This document shows, in pieces, positions 5,577 through 5,691 of a stretch of 5,691 nt of DNA. The notes below the pieces were generated by a model. That model was not told the DNA's origin, did no database searches, and saw only the letters and a list, made by a program, of their open reading frames with translations. How positions within the stretch are numbered: position 1 is the first letter of the stretch; every line of letters starts with the position of its first letter. Origin of the DNA: Calditrichota bacterium (GTDB lineage: Bacteria > Zhuqueibacterota > Zhuqueibacteria > Oleimicrobiales > Geothermoviventaceae); NCBI GenBank assembly GCA_013152765.1, contig JAADFT010000166.1, forward strand, positions 1 through 5,691. Reading direction: 5' to 3'. Both the position numbers and the translations under genes were made by a program.

Positions 5577-5691
5577 CCAGGAACTCCTGATTTGCTCTAA
5601 CGGGTGTTGCTTCTTCAAATTCTCCAGACTGTGGCAACTTGCTGCGCGGCCCTCAAAAAAGCTGCAAGCGTCGCAGTCGTCGGGCTACAGC
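5577..5691 (-). other. Region upstream of the kinase, with ribosome binding site; possible tail of another gene
   Basis: AGGAG (5588-5584, minus) sits 7 nt before the kinase ATG and lies within a short dyad, CAGGAGTTCCTG. Farther upstream no confident promoter is readable. One minus-strand frame is open from the window edge to a TGA at 5617-5615 (24 codons), which could be the 3' end of another gene 38 bp before the kinase, but it is too short to recognise. A second frame stops at 5655-5653. Whether the operon begins here or further right is undecided. Confidence 0.35.

Noticed and set aside
5577..5618. TTG start for the kinase at 5618
   Set aside because: GGAG is only 3 nt from it, the added residues precede the normal start of the fold, and the ATG at 5576 has a well-spaced AGGAG.

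Overview
The window holds four complete genes on the minus strand, all concerned with amino-sugar and peptidoglycan metabolism, plus the 3' end of an unrelated membrane-protein gene on the plus strand that converges on them. By eye the DNA is GC-rich (about 60%). Shine-Dalgarno sites are strong, genes are tightly packed and an AnmK-type kinase is present, all of which fits a Gram-negative-type bacterium that makes 1,6-anhydro-muropeptides. The sequence does not fix the phylum. A stand-alone alternative GlmU-like protein next to AnmK and a BadF-type sugar kinase recalls Acidobacteriota, Planctomycetota and similar lineages rather than Enterobacteria or Bacilli, but that is only an impression.

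Layout, left to right. 1-597 (+): C-terminal part of an AI-2E family transporter/permease, cut by the window edge. 598-1002: a 405-bp gap between convergent genes with no convincing gene but several inverted repeats, including a probable terminator for each flanking unit. 1003-1746 (-): nagB, glucosamine-6-phosphate deaminase. 1747-1893: short gap. 1894-3144 (-): GlmU-like sugar-phosphate nucleotidyltransferase/acetyltransferase with a left-handed beta-helix. 3145-3405: 261-bp gap with a possible attenuator. 3406-4608 (-): anmK. 4605-5576 (-): BadF/BadG-type N-acetylhexosamine kinase, overlapping anmK by 4 bp (GTGA). 5577-5691: upstream region of the kinase, possibly holding the tail of another gene.

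Transcription order on the minus strand is kinase, anmK, GlmU-like, nagB. The likely logic is cell-wall sugar recycling. The kinase phosphorylates free GlcNAc and/or MurNAc, and AnmK opens and phosphorylates anhydro-MurNAc to MurNAc-6-P. Etherase (MurQ) and deacetylase (NagA), not seen here, would give glucosamine-6-P. NagB sends that to fructose-6-P and glycolysis, while the GlmU-like protein would rebuild UDP-GlcNAc from the glucosamine-1-P/GlcNAc-1-P branch. Recycling, salvage and catabolic exit are thus encoded side by side. The families are known; no clearly undescribed system is visible. The points most worth a second look are the non-canonical GlmU-like enzyme, the kinase's substrate, and the hairpin-rich gap at 598-1002.
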